Source: Actinospica sp035493475 (GTDB lineage: Bacteria; Actinomycetota; Actinomycetes; Streptomycetales; Catenulisporaceae). Taken from it: a stretch of 64,000 nucleotides of DNA. Below are positions 39,905 through 48,454 of the stretch, one piece after another. Under the pieces are notes generated by a model that was not told where the DNA came from, did no database searches, and saw only the letters and a program-made list of their open reading frames with translations. Numbering within the stretch: position 1 is the first letter of the stretch; the number at the start of each line of letters is the position of its first letter. The position numbers were made by a program, and so were the translations under genes. The stretch covers positions 118,026-182,025 of the forward strand of contig DATJIF010000058.1 of assembly GCA_035493475.1 (NCBI GenBank). The letters run 5' to 3'.

Positions 39905-41955
39905 CCGGCGGCACGCTGAGCCGAGGCCTCGAGGTCCTGACCCCCGGCGTCCAAACCGCCGTCCAGGACCTCGACGGCCGACGCGGCCTGTGGGGAGTGG
40001 GCGTGCCCCCGTCAGGAGCCTACGACGGCCTGTCCCTCTCCCTGGCCAACCTGGCCGTGGGCAACGACCCCACCGCCGCGGGCCTGGAAGCGGTCCTGGT
40101 CGGCCCGAAACTCCGCTTCAAGACGAGTTCCCTGGTCGCCCTGACCGGCGCCTGCCACAGCGCCCGCCTGGACGGCCACAAGATCCGCCCCGGCGAACCC
40201 TTCGTCGCCCCCGACGGATCAGTACTCGACTTCGGCCCCTGCGGTCCGGCGGGCCTGCGCGCATACCTGGCCGTACGCGGCGGCATCGCAGTCCCGCGTG
40301 TTCTGGGCAGCCGCGCCACGTTCCTCCTCGGCGGCTTCGGCGGCGGCGTCGGCCGGTCCCTCGCCACCGGCGACGAACTCACCATCGGCCGAGACGAAAA
40401 CTGCGCCGCCCCCGCCGAGCTCACCGCGATCCTGCCCGACCTGACCGACCGCTGGACCCTCCGCGTCATCCCCGGCCCGCACGGCGCCCCCGACTACTTC
40501 GACGGTCCGGCGCTCGATGCCCTCTTCGCCGCCGACTGGGAAGTAGACCACCGCAGCGACCGCACCGGCATCCGCCTAGCGGGCCCAGCGGTCGAATTCG
40601 CCCGCCCCGACGGCGGCGAGGCCGGACTGCACCCCTGCAACATCCACGACTCCGCCTACCCCATCGGCGGCATCATGGTCTCCGGCGACACCCCCGTCAT
40701 CGTCGGCCCCGACGGCCCCAGCCTGGGCGGCTTCGTCGTCCCAGCGGCCGTCATCCAGGCCGACCTCTGGAAGCTCGGCCAGCTCCGCCCCGGCGACCAC
40801 GTCCGCCTCCACCCCGTGACCCCGACCGTCGCCGCCGACGCCCGCGCCGCCCGCCACCGCCTCCTGGCCGACCCCCGAGCCGCCGTGGCCACCACCCTCT
40901 TCCGCCCGCCCGCCGCGTCCACGCCGCCTGTGGTCGCCAGCTGGGACCGGCCATCCCCGCTGCTCACCATCCCCGCCACCGCTCCCTCCTCGCGTCCCGA
41001 ACTCTCCATCCGGTTCAGCGGCGACCACCATCTCCTCATCGAAGCGGGTCCGGCGCGGCTCGACCTCACCGTCCGGGCGCGCATCCACCTCCTGCACCGC
41101 GAGCTCACCGCGCGCGGGCTGCTCGGTGGGAGTGCCGGGGTGCCGGAGAACGTGGAGGGAGTCAGGTCGCTGCTCCTCGGCATCGACCCGACGCGCGTGG
41201 ATCCGCGTGCGCTGGCCGAGCGGATCGGGGACGCGTGGCTGGCGACGCCGGATCCGTCCGGGGTCGAGCTGCCGGTGCGCGAGGTGACGATGCCGATCTG
41301 CTTCGACGACCCCGACGCGCACGAGGCGATGCGGCGGTATCAGCGCGGCGTGCGGCCGGACGCGCCGTGGTGCCCGGACAACGTCGAGTTCATCCGCCGC
41401 GTCAACGGCCTCAGCTCGCGCGACGAGGTGTTCGAGATCGTGCAGAAGGCCACGTACCTGGTCATCGGGCTCGGCGACGTGTACCTCGGCGCGCCGGTCG
41501 CCGTGCCGCTCGACCCGGCGCACCGCCTCGTGACCACGAAGTACGACCCGCCGCGCACCTGGACGCCGGAGAACGCGGTTGGCATCGGCGGCGCGTACCT
41601 GTGCGTCTACGGGATGGAGGGCCCCGGCGGCTACCAACTCGTCGGCCGCACGGTCCCCGTCTGGCGCAAGCCGTCAGCCGACTCCGAGGGTTCGACTCCC
41701 TGGCTGCTGCGCACCTTCGACCTTCTCCGCTTCGAACCCGTCGGCCACGATGAACTGATGGAGCTGCGCGCGGGCATCGCGGACGGCAGCCTCGACCTCC
41801 AGATGCGCCCGACCACCCTCGACCTCGGCGCGCTGCCCGGCCCGGAGAGCCCGCTGCCCCCGGAGACGGTCGAGTTCACCGCCCGCCGCGAGCGGTCGTT
41901 CGCGGCCGAGCGCGCGCGCTGGGCCGAAGCCGCCGCCCTGAAGACAGGAGCCTGA
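39901..41955 (+). CDS. Guanidine/urea carboxylase, carboxyltransferase part only
   Basis: 684 aa from GTG 39901. Residues about 5-330 are the CT_A_B (AHS2/KipA-like) domain (TPGVQTAVQDLDGRRGLWGV, PPSGAYDGLSLSLANLAVGN, NIHDSAYPIGGIMVSGDTPV), and about 365-640 the CT_C_D (AHS1/KipI-like) domain (LSIRFSGDHHLLIEAG, GVRSLLLGIDP, GIGGAYLCVYGMEGPGGYQL). Complete urea or guanidine carboxylases are about 1150-1250 aa with an N-terminal biotin carboxylase and a C-terminal biotin carrier. Both are absent here, and no such gene exists elsewhere in the window. The coupled upstream gene leaves no room for a missed N-terminus. It must borrow a biotin carboxylase/carrier from another locus, or work differently. 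Confidence 0.9.
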   Translation: MTGGTLSRGLEVLTPGVQTAVQDLDGRRGLWGVGVPPSGAYDGLSLSLANLAVGNDPTAAGLEAVLVGPKLRFKTSSLVALTGACHSARLDGHKIRPGEPFVAPDGSVLDFGPCGPAGLRAYLAVRGGIAVPRVLGSRATFLLGGFGGGVGRSLATGDELTIGRDENCAAPAELTAILPDLTDRWTLRVIPGPHGAPDYFDGPALDALFAADWEVDHRSDRTGIRLAGPAVEFARPDGGEAGLHPCNIHDSAYPIGGIMVSGDTPVIVGPDGPSLGGFVVPAAVIQADLWKLGQLRPGDHVRLHPVTPTVAADARAARHRLLADPRAAVATTLFRPPAASTPPVVASWDRPSPLLTIPATAPSSRPELSIRFSGDHHLLIEAGPARLDLTVRARIHLLHRELTARGLLGGSAGVPENVEGVRSLLLGIDPTRVDPRALAERIGDAWLATPDPSGVELPVREVTMPICFDDPDAHEAMRRYQRGVRPDAPWCPDNVEFIRRVNGLSSRDEVFEIVQKATYLVIGLGDVYLGAPVAVPLDPAHRLVTTKYDPPRTWTPENAVGIGGAYLCVYGMEGPGGYQLVGRTVPVWRKPSADSEGSTPWLLRTFDLLRFEPVGHDELMELRAGIADGSLDLQMRPTTLDLGALPGPESPLPPETVEFTARRERSFAAERARWAEAAALKTGA

Positions 41956-41956
41956 C

Positions 41957-43648
41957 ATGACGACGACCGCCCCCGAGTGGATCGTCCGCCTCACCGAGGA
42001 CGAGATCACCCGCATCGTCGCGGCGGAGTCGGCGGTCACGGATGACGGACCGCTCTCCGGTGTCCGCTTCGCCGCCAAGGACAACATCGACCTTGCCGGG
42101 GTGCCGTCGTCCGCCGCCTTTCCCGCGCGCGCCGCGACGCCTGCCGCCCGCTCGGCTTACGCGGTACGACGACTGATCCAATCGGGTGCGGTGCCTGCCG
42201 GGAAGACGAATCTCGACCAGTTCGCCACGGGTCTCGTCGGCACGCGTAGCCCCTTCGGCGTCTGTCACGCGGTGGGCCATCCGGAGTACGTGTCAGGCGG
42301 CAGTAGCTCGGGCAGCGCGGTGGCGGTCGCGTCGGGGCAGGTGGATCTCGCGCTGGGCACCGACACGGCGGGGTCGGGCCGGGTGCCCGCTGCGTTCAAC
42401 GGGATCGTCGGGCTCAAGCCGACGCGCGGTCTCGTGTCGACGTCCGGCGTGTTGCCCGCGTGCCGGTCCCTCGACTGCGTCAGCATCTTCACGCGCACGG
42501 TGCACGAGGCGCGCGCGGCGTTCGGTGTGCTCGCGTCGTTCGACGCCGCCGATCCGTACGCGCGTCAGATGCCAGTGCACCGGCCGCATCTGGCCGCGGT
42601 GCCGCGCGTCATCGCGGTGCCGAAGGGGGAAATCGACCTCGATCCCGAGCACCGCGTGGCCTGGGAGGCAGCGCTTGAGCATGCCCGCGACGTGGCCGAA
42701 TACGTGGTCGAGGTCGACATCGAGCCCTTCCTCGCGGCGGCCCGGCTGCTGTATCAGGGGCCGTGGCTCGCCGAGCGCTGGCACGCGATCGCGCCCTTGC
42801 TCGGTGAGCAGGGCCTCGACCATCCGGACCTCGACCCGACCGTGCGGCGCGTGCTGAGCGGGGCCGACGCCATCAGCGGTGCCGACACGTTCGCGGGGCT
42901 CGACGAACTCGCCCGGCTGCGACGGCTGACCGCACCGACCTGGGACGTGGCGGACGCGCTGCTGCTGCCGGTCACGCCGGGGCATCCGACGCTCGCTCAG
43001 GTCGCGGCGGATCCGGTCGGGGAGAACTCGCGGCTCGGCACGTACACGAACTTCGTCAACCTGCTGGATCTGTGCGCGATCGCGGTCCCGGCGGGTTCTC
43101 GGTCGGACGGGCTGCCGTTCGGAGTCCAGTTCATCGCGCCCGCGTTCGCCGACGATCGGCTACTCGACCTCGCCGCCGCCTGGACCGGTGAGAAAGATGA
43201 TGAATGCGGTGAACGGGGGACTGCGCGCGCCGGCTGGACCCGGCTGGCCGTCGTCGGGGCTCACCTGTCCGGTCTGCCGCTCAACGCCCAACTGCGCGAA
43301 GTCGGCGCCACGCTCGTCCGCCGAACCCGCACCGCTCCCGAGTACCGGCTGCATCGCCTGCCGGGATCGGGGTCGAATCCCGCGCGTCCCGGGCTCTTTC
43401 CGGATGCTGAAAACGGCGCCGAGATCCTCGCGGAGGTCTGGGAACTTCCGCAGCAGGGGCTTGCCGCGCTGCTCGAATCGGTGCCGCGTCCGCTGGGCTT
43501 CGGTTCCATCGCGCTCGCCGACGGGACCAGCGTGCTCGGATTCGTCGCCAACGGACCCGTACCCGATGACGCGCTCGACGTCACCGGGTACGGGGGTTGG
43601 CGTGCGTACTGTCTCAGTGCTCTCGGAAGCGGCGCACGCCCATCGTGA
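41957..43648 (+). CDS. atzF: Allophanate hydrolase
   Basis: 563 aa, AGGAG 6 bp upstream. The amidase-signature triad is visible: Lys41 in FAAKDNID, the cis-Ser Ser116 in GGSSSGS and the nucleophile Ser140 in GTDTAGSGRVPAAFNG, 24 residues apart as expected. Residues about 440-560 form the C-terminal domain typical of AtzF/DUR1 hydrolases (VGAHLSGLPLNAQLREVGAT, GFGSIALADGTSVLGFV). It splits allophanate to ammonia and CO2 and finishes guanidine use begun by the upstream genes. The 3' end overlaps a convergent surface-protein gene by 35 bp. Confidence 0.93.
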   Translation: MTTTAPEWIVRLTEDEITRIVAAESAVTDDGPLSGVRFAAKDNIDLAGVPSSAAFPARAATPAARSAYAVRRLIQSGAVPAGKTNLDQFATGLVGTRSPFGVCHAVGHPEYVSGGSSSGSAVAVASGQVDLALGTDTAGSGRVPAAFNGIVGLKPTRGLVSTSGVLPACRSLDCVSIFTRTVHEARAAFGVLASFDAADPYARQMPVHRPHLAAVPRVIAVPKGEIDLDPEHRVAWEAALEHARDVAEYVVEVDIEPFLAAARLLYQGPWLAERWHAIAPLLGEQGLDHPDLDPTVRRVLSGADAISGADTFAGLDELARLRRLTAPTWDVADALLLPVTPGHPTLAQVAADPVGENSRLGTYTNFVNLLDLCAIAVPAGSRSDGLPFGVQFIAPAFADDRLLDLAAAWTGEKDDECGERGTARAGWTRLAVVGAHLSGLPLNAQLREVGATLVRRTRTAPEYRLHRLPGSGSNPARPGLFPDAENGAEILAEVWELPQQGLAALLESVPRPLGFGSIALADGTSVLGFVANGPVPDDALDVTGYGGWRAYCLSALGSGARPS

Positions 43649-44717
43649 GCGCGCCGCCGAACAGCAGCAGCGCGCCGCCCGTGGCGCCGAGCGCGGACAG
43701 GTGGAACAGGCCGGTCTTGGCGAGGCCGACCTCGACGTCGAACCGCTTCACGACGGTCTTGCCGTTGGACTCGGTGATCTTGAGGGTGAAGGTGTCCGGG
43801 CCGCTGTAGCCGGTCCCGGGCGTGTAGGTGACGGAGCAGTTCGGCGCGTCGGTGGTGACGGTGCCGTGCTGCGGCGGCTTCGTGACGTCGATGTCGCGGG
43901 CGGAGCCGGAGCAGACCGGGACGGTCACCGGCTCGCCGGGCGAGGTGACCAGCGGGATCTCGGTCGGCGGGACCGTCTCGGGCTTCGGCGGCGTGGTCGG
44001 CGGGGTCGTCGGCGGCGGCTTCGGCTGGTCCTCGGCGGCGATCCACAGCTGGAACGCGGGGATGCCGGTGTTGTGGGTCGCGTGGAAGACCAGCTTGGTG
44101 ATCGGCACGTTCGGCCGGAACCAGCCTGCCGCGCCGTCGGTGTCGGCGGAGTTGCCGTGCAGCGTGCCGCTCGACGGGTGCCAGGTCGGCACGTCGGTGC
44201 TGGTGCCCTTGCAGGTGCTCGGCAGCGGCGAGCCGTTGCAGTAGTTGAACGTGCTCTGGAATCCGAGGTCGGAGACCGGCAGCGCGACACCGCCCGGACC
44301 GTACGCGTGGATCCGCACGTTCTCCGCGTCGACGTCGCCGAGCGCGAAGCCCCAAGTGCCGGACGCGGGTGCCGAGTCGAAGGTGACGGTCGTCGTCGAG
44401 GGCGCGCGGCCCGAGGCGAGGCGCAGCAGCGCGTACGGCTGGTTCTGCGAGCTGCCGAAGGCCTGGCCGAACGGCGTCGAGGAGTTCAGGAACGCGCTGG
44501 CCCCGGACGGCGACGACGGGCTGGTGCTGTTCGTCGTGATGTGTCCCGCGGGGAATCCGGCCGCCGGCACGCTGACCGTCCCGGCGCCGAAGTCGAAGCT
44601 CGCGTAGTGCGCCGTGGCCGCCACGGCCGCGGTCGTTCCGCCGCCGATCGCCAGCAGCGCCGCACCCCCCGTGAGCGCGACACGCCTGATCCCCGTTCCG
44701 TCGAGCAGCACCGTCAT
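43614..44717 (-). CDS. LAxTG-anchored surface protein with Ig-like domain
   Basis: 367 aa from ATG 44717, which has GGAGG directly upstream; a GTG/ATG nine codons earlier lacks one. A signal region (RRVALTGGAALLAIGGG to AVAATA) starts it. A 200-residue beta-rich ectodomain with four Cys and a P/T-rich hinge (PPPTTPPTTPPKPETVPP) follows. A cadherin/Big-9-like Ig domain comes next (DVTKPPQHGTVTTD, YTPGTGYSGPDTFTLKIT), then LAKTG (332-336), a hydrophobic helix and RRFREH. LAxTG is the motif of class E sortases in high-GC actinobacteria, so the protein is probably wall-anchored. No sortase gene is in the window. The function of the ectodomain is unknown. Confidence 0.82.
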   Translation of the reverse strand: MTVLLDGTGIRRVALTGGAALLAIGGGTTAAVAATAHYASFDFGAGTVSVPAAGFPAGHITTNSTSPSSPSGASAFLNSSTPFGQAFGSSQNQPYALLRLASGRAPSTTTVTFDSAPASGTWGFALGDVDAENVRIHAYGPGGVALPVSDLGFQSTFNYCNGSPLPSTCKGTSTDVPTWHPSSGTLHGNSADTDGAAGWFRPNVPITKLVFHATHNTGIPAFQLWIAAEDQPKPPPTTPPTTPPKPETVPPTEIPLVTSPGEPVTVPVCSGSARDIDVTKPPQHGTVTTDAPNCSVTYTPGTGYSGPDTFTLKITESNGKTVVKRFDVEVGLAKTGLFHLSALGATGGALLLFGGALTMGVRRFREH

Positions 44718-44809
44718 CAACCTCCAGTGTGGATATCCGATCATTCATACGTCGGTCATCCATCCTGTCGGCCGCACTCAGGCGTGCCGGGCAGCCACTC
44801 CGGGCGTGG

Positions 44810-45292
44810 TCAGGGAACCGCTCGTTCGGCGGAGTCGGCCTTCACGGGCGTCAGCGAGTCGCGGGTGACGGCGTCGCCGCAGTGGGCGCAGCCGAGTTCG
44901 ATGGCGACGGGGTGGCCGCAGGTGTGCCGGAACCGGAGGGCGGGGGCGTCCACGGCCCACTTCTCACCCCACGTCAGCAGGCTGATCATCGCGGGGAACA
45001 GCTCGCGCCCCGCCTGGGTGAGGTGGTACTCGTGCCGCGGCGGGTGCTCGCTGTAGAGCCGTCGCTCGATGATGCCGGCCGCCTCCAGCTTGCGCAGCCG
45101 GTCGGTGAGGATGTCGCGGGGGGCGCCGGTGTAGCCGACGATGCGGGCGAAGCGGTGCACGCCGTACGCCATCTCGCGCAGGGCGAGCAGCGACCACTTC
45201 TCGCCGACGATCTCCAGGGCGGCGGCCATGGTGCACGGGCGCACGGCGAGCGGCGACTGCGCGAGGTCGATGGTCTTCGGTTCGGCGGTCAT
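44810..45292 (-). CDS. HxlR-family transcriptional regulator
   Basis: 160 aa. The winged-helix HxlR domain spans residues about 15-115 (RPCTMAAALEIVGEKWSLLALREM, RDILTDRLRKLEAAGIIERR, RHEYHLTQAGRELFP). Cys20 stands where redox- or electrophile-sensing HxlR members have their reactive cysteine. The C-terminal tail has HTCGHPVAIELGCAHCG, four cysteines or histidines that could bind zinc. It is divergent from an MFS pump gene, the usual arrangement for a repressor controlling its neighbour. Confidence 0.9.
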   Translation of the reverse strand: MTAEPKTIDLAQSPLAVRPCTMAAALEIVGEKWSLLALREMAYGVHRFARIVGYTGAPRDILTDRLRKLEAAGIIERRLYSEHPPRHEYHLTQAGRELFPAMISLLTWGEKWAVDAPALRFRHTCGHPVAIELGCAHCGDAVTRDSLTPVKADSAERAVP

Positions 45293-45315
45293 GGATCCAG
45301 CGTAGACCGAGTCGG

Positions 45316-45345
45316 TTGTCTTTCACTACTCACTCTTGCTAGCCT
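45316..45345 (+). promoter_or_regulatory. Promoter of the MFS pump gene
   Basis: TTGTCT (45316-45321) and TAGCCT (45340-45345), 18 bp apart. The expected transcription start falls on the palindrome listed next. Confidence 0.5.
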
Positions 45346-45352
45346 CGGAGAT

Positions 45353-45369
45353 AGTTTGAGAATCCAACT
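45353..45369. promoter_or_regulatory. Possible HxlR operator
   Basis: AGTTTGAGAATCCAACT is an imperfect 17-bp palindrome with AGTT/AACT ends and one inner G-C match. It lies at the predicted start of the pump transcript between the divergent regulator and pump genes. Confidence 0.35.
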
Positions 45370-45399
45370 CACTCGCTCACGCTCACGAGGGTGGCCCCC

Positions 45400-46818
45400 A
45401 TGTCCCTGCCGCAGACCGATGCGATATCGGCCACCGCCCCCGCGCCGGCCGCACCCGACCATCCGCACGCGCTGCGCACCCTGGCCCTGAGCAGCCTCGG
45501 GGCGTTCGTCGTGTTCCTGGACACCACGATCGTGAACGTGGCGTTCGAGGCGATCAGCCACAGCTTCCACAGCACCACCGACCGGCTCGCGTGGGTGCTC
45601 AACGCCTACAGCCTGGTCTTCGCGGCCGCGCTGATCCCGGCCGGACGGCTGGCCGACCGGTACGGGCGCAAGCGGCTGTTCCTGGTCGGGATGAGCGGGT
45701 TCGCGCTGATGAGCGCGCTGTGCGGGCTCGCGCCGAACGCCGGGGTGTTGATCGGCGGGCGGGCGCTGCAGGCCGGGTTCGCGGCGCTGATCACCCCGAC
45801 CTCGCTCGCGCTGATCCTGCCGGAGTTCCCGCCCGAGCGCCGGCCCTTCGCCATCGGCACGTGGGGGTCGATGGGCGCGATCGCCGCCGCGCTCGGCCCG
45901 ACGATCGGCGCGCTGCTCACCCAGTACGCGTCCTGGCGCTGGATCTTCCTGATCAACGTGCCGGTCTGCGCCGCCGTCGTCGTCCTCGGCCTGCGCACGC
46001 TGCGCGAGAGCCGCGATCCGCACGCGCGCGGCCTGCCGGATCCGCTCGGCGTGCTGCTGATCGCCGCCGTGCCCGCCGCCCTGAGCCTGTCCATCATCGA
46101 GGGGCCGCGCTGGGGCTGGTCCGACGGCCGGGTGATCGCGGGCTTCGCCGCCGCGGCGGTGCTGCTGCCGCTGTTCCTGCTGCGCTGCCGCGTCGCGCGC
46201 TTCCCGGCGATCGACCTGACGCTGTTCCACGTCCGGGAGTTCCGGCTGGTGAACGTCGCGACCCTCGTGTTCGCGGCCGCGTTCTACGGGACTCTGCTGT
46301 CGAACATCATCTTCCTGCAGACGGTCTGGCATTACAGCGTGCTGCGCGCCGCGCTCGCCACCTCGCCGGGACCGCTGCTCGTGGCCGTCGTGGCGCGCAT
46401 CTCCACCCGTCTCGCGCACCGCTACGGCCCGCGCATCGTCCTCACGATCGGCGGCCTGTTCTTCGGCGCTGCCCTGTCGCTGTTCGCGGGCTGGACCAGC
46501 GCGCACCCGCAGTGGGCCACGCACTGGCTCCCGATCTCGCTGCTGATGGGCGTGGGCATCGGGATGACCCTGCCGGTTCAGTCCAGCGCCTCGGTCCAGG
46601 CCCTGCCGCCCGCGCGCTTCGCCCTCGGCTCGGCGATCAACGCGAGCTTCCGGCAGCTCGGCGCCGTGCTCGGCATCAGCCTGTTCGTCGCGGTCGTCGC
46701 CTCGCCGAGCCCGGCGACAGCGCTCGGCGCGTTCCACCACACCTGGGCGCTGTTCGCCGCCTTCGGACTCTTCGCCGGTCTCGTGTCCTGGACGCCGCGT
46801 CTGCGGAAGACGAGCTAG
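45400..46818 (+). CDS. DHA2-family MFS drug transporter (EmrB/QacA type)
   Basis: 472 aa from ATG 45400 (GAGGG 8 bp upstream). About 13-14 hydrophobic segments are seen, with LSSLGAFVVFLDTTIVNVAF in helix 1 and LADRYGRKRLFLVGM between helices 2 and 3, the motif-A loop of proton-coupled drug exporters. The divergent HxlR regulator suggests induction by its substrate. The stop codon shares the CTAG palindrome with the stop of the convergent regulator gene. Confidence 0.9.
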   Translation: MSLPQTDAISATAPAPAAPDHPHALRTLALSSLGAFVVFLDTTIVNVAFEAISHSFHSTTDRLAWVLNAYSLVFAAALIPAGRLADRYGRKRLFLVGMSGFALMSALCGLAPNAGVLIGGRALQAGFAALITPTSLALILPEFPPERRPFAIGTWGSMGAIAAALGPTIGALLTQYASWRWIFLINVPVCAAVVVLGLRTLRESRDPHARGLPDPLGVLLIAAVPAALSLSIIEGPRWGWSDGRVIAGFAAAAVLLPLFLLRCRVARFPAIDLTLFHVREFRLVNVATLVFAAAFYGTLLSNIIFLQTVWHYSVLRAALATSPGPLLVAVVARISTRLAHRYGPRIVLTIGGLFFGAALSLFAGWTSAHPQWATHWLPISLLMGVGIGMTLPVQSSASVQALPPARFALGSAINASFRQLGAVLGISLFVAVVASPSPATALGAFHHTWALFAAFGLFAGLVSWTPRLRKTS

Positions 46819-47819
46819 ATCCAGCCGCGCTGCGCCGCCCGCATCCCCGCCGCGAAGCGACTGTCGGCGTCGAGCCTGCCCATGAGTTCGGTCATCCTCC
46901 GCCGGACCGTGCGCAGCGAGACGCCGAGGCGCTTCGCGGCGGCTTCGTCGGTCATGCCCTGAGCCAGCAGCCGCAACAGCTCACGCTCGAACGGCAGCAG
47001 TTCGGTCTCCTCGTCGCGGGCGAGATCGTCGTCGAGCGGGGCCGCCGAGTTCCAGGTGAGGTCGAACAGCGAGATCAGGCACTCGATCACGCCGCGGTTG
47101 GTGACGACGACCGCACCCCGGCGCGGGCTGCCCGGGAACGCCGGGACCAGCGCCGCCACGTCGTCCACGATCAGCATCCGCGGCGGCAGCACGGCCGCGG
47201 TCCGCACCTGCGCACCGCGGCGCACCATCCAGAGCCCGTAGGCCATCGTCGCGTGGTCGGTGCGCGCCGGGTCCTGGTAGAGAACGCGCTGGTCGATGCC
47301 GCGCTCCAGCAGCTCGGTGTCCAGCGGCCGGCAGGCTTCGAGCGCCTCCGCCGCCACCGCCCCGCCCGGCACGACCGAGCGGCAGCTGACCTTCGCCCCG
47401 TGCGCGATCGCCTCCATCCGCTCCTGGATCGCGTCGAGCCCGGTCAGGACCTGCAGCGTCTCGATCTCGTCGGACTCCTCCGGCGGACGCGGCCGCATGA
47501 AGTCGCCGACCAGGCTGCTGACCGCGGACTGCATCGAGGCGACCCGGACGCGCCGGTCCTCGAGATCCTCGGCCTCGCGGCGCAGCAGCAGCCGCAGCCC
47601 GTGCTCGGCGCTCACCGGCCGCCACGCGCCGGGCCGGTCCCGGGAGGCGCGCAGCAGTTCGAGCGCCGCGAGCTCGTCCAGCGCGGCACGCACCTGCGCC
47701 TCGGACAGGCTCAGACCCGCGCTGAGCTGGAGCACTCCGGACTCCGTCGATTCGAGCATGGCCTCGTACACGCGCTGCGCCTGCGTGCTCAGGCCCAGGG
47801 CGTCAAGCACCGTCGCCAC
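46815..47819 (-). CDS. TrmB/LuxR-type transcriptional regulator
   Basis: 334 aa from GTG 47819, with GGAGGGG upstream. The N-terminus is a TrmB-like winged helix (LGLSTQAQRVYEAMLES, SLSEAQVRAALDELAALELL), the middle a ligand/PLD-like region (VLTGLDAIQERMEAIAHGAK), and the C-terminus a LuxR-type HTH (LLPFERELLRLLAQGMTDEA, SLRTVRRRMTELMGRL). Proteins of this build control neighbouring secondary-metabolite operons in actinomycetes. It is divergent from the adenylation/citrate-synthase operon and from a tiny secreted peptide gene. Confidence 0.85.
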   Translation of the reverse strand: MATVLDALGLSTQAQRVYEAMLESTESGVLQLSAGLSLSEAQVRAALDELAALELLRASRDRPGAWRPVSAEHGLRLLLRREAEDLEDRRVRVASMQSAVSSLVGDFMRPRPPEESDEIETLQVLTGLDAIQERMEAIAHGAKVSCRSVVPGGAVAAEALEACRPLDTELLERGIDQRVLYQDPARTDHATMAYGLWMVRRGAQVRTAAVLPPRMLIVDDVAALVPAFPGSPRRGAVVVTNRGVIECLISLFDLTWNSAAPLDDDLARDEETELLPFERELLRLLAQGMTDEAAAKRLGVSLRTVRRRMTELMGRLDADSRFAAGMRAAQRGWI

Positions 47820-47982
47820 CGTTCCCCTCCCCGTTTCCGTACTGTTCCGTGCTCCCCCGCGTGGCGCCATAGTGCCATGGAGCCTTCGCGCCATGGCTGT
47901 GCCCTTTTCCGGACGCGGCCCACCCTGCCACGATCTGTGCAACGGGGTTCTTCCATTTGTAACACGGAGACGGGGTATCACC

Positions 47983-48120
47983 ATGTCCAGGTTCCTGCGG
48001 TTCACGGTCGCGATCACGCTGAGTGTCTGCGCGACCGCCGCCGTGGCGGTACCGTCGCACGCCGCCGCCGCGACCACCGCCGACGCCGCCGTCGCCGCGT
48101 GCACCACCTGCTGGACCTGA
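47983..48120 (+). CDS. Small secreted peptide ending in CTTCWT
   Basis: 45 aa: MSRFLRFTVAITLSVCATAA is followed by VAVPSHAAAA, a good signal peptide, leaving about 18 residues that end AVAACTTCWT. GGAGACGGGG lies upstream. It is the first possible gene of the operon, divergent from the TrmB/LuxR-type regulator. The C-terminal CxxC and Trp could form a disulfide or modified loop. It might be an extracellular signal sensed by that regulator, or the exported N-terminus of the next frame if a one-base frameshift separates them. Confidence 0.5.
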   Translation: MSRFLRFTVAITLSVCATAAVAVPSHAAAATTADAAVAACTTCWT

Positions 48121-48440
48121 TCGCCGTGGACATCACCGTGCTGCGCCTCGAGGGCCCGGCCGACCGCGCCGACGCGCAGCTGGCCGCCGCGATCATCGAG
48201 GACGCGATCTGGGCGGCCGCCCGGGCGGAGGACCGGCTGGAGCACGTCTACGTCTCCGCCCGCACCTGGCGGCAGGCGGTGGGCGTGGTGCTCTTCCACC
48301 GCTCGGCGTACGGCGCGGCGGGCACGGCCCGCGCGCTGGACCTGTGCCGCCGGGCCGTGGCCTCGGCGCCGTCGCTGGCCGGCTGGCGCGCCGGACTGCC
48401 CAGCAAGCCCGAAGCCTGCCGCGTCGACGGACCGAGATGA
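48099..48440 (+). CDS. Hypothetical protein, possibly the continuation of the preceding secreted peptide
   Basis: 113 aa from GTG 48099; a GTG at 48126 would give 104 aa. Neither has a ribosome site. The product reads HHLLDLIAVDITVLRLEGPA, is helical throughout (AAIIEDAIWAAARAEDRLEH, TARALDLCRRAVAS) and matches nothing I recognise. It overlaps the signal-peptide gene by 22 bp in a frame shifted by one base. A single exported 150-residue protein broken by a frameshift, real or from sequencing, would explain both short frames. The stop overlaps ATG 48437 ahead of the adenylation gene. Confidence 0.5.
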   Translation: MHHLLDLIAVDITVLRLEGPADRADAQLAAAIIEDAIWAAARAEDRLEHVYVSARTWRQAVGVVLFHRSAYGAAGTARALDLCRRAVASAPSLAGWRAGLPSKPEACRVDGPR

Positions 48441-48454
48441 ACGAGGGAGTCGTC

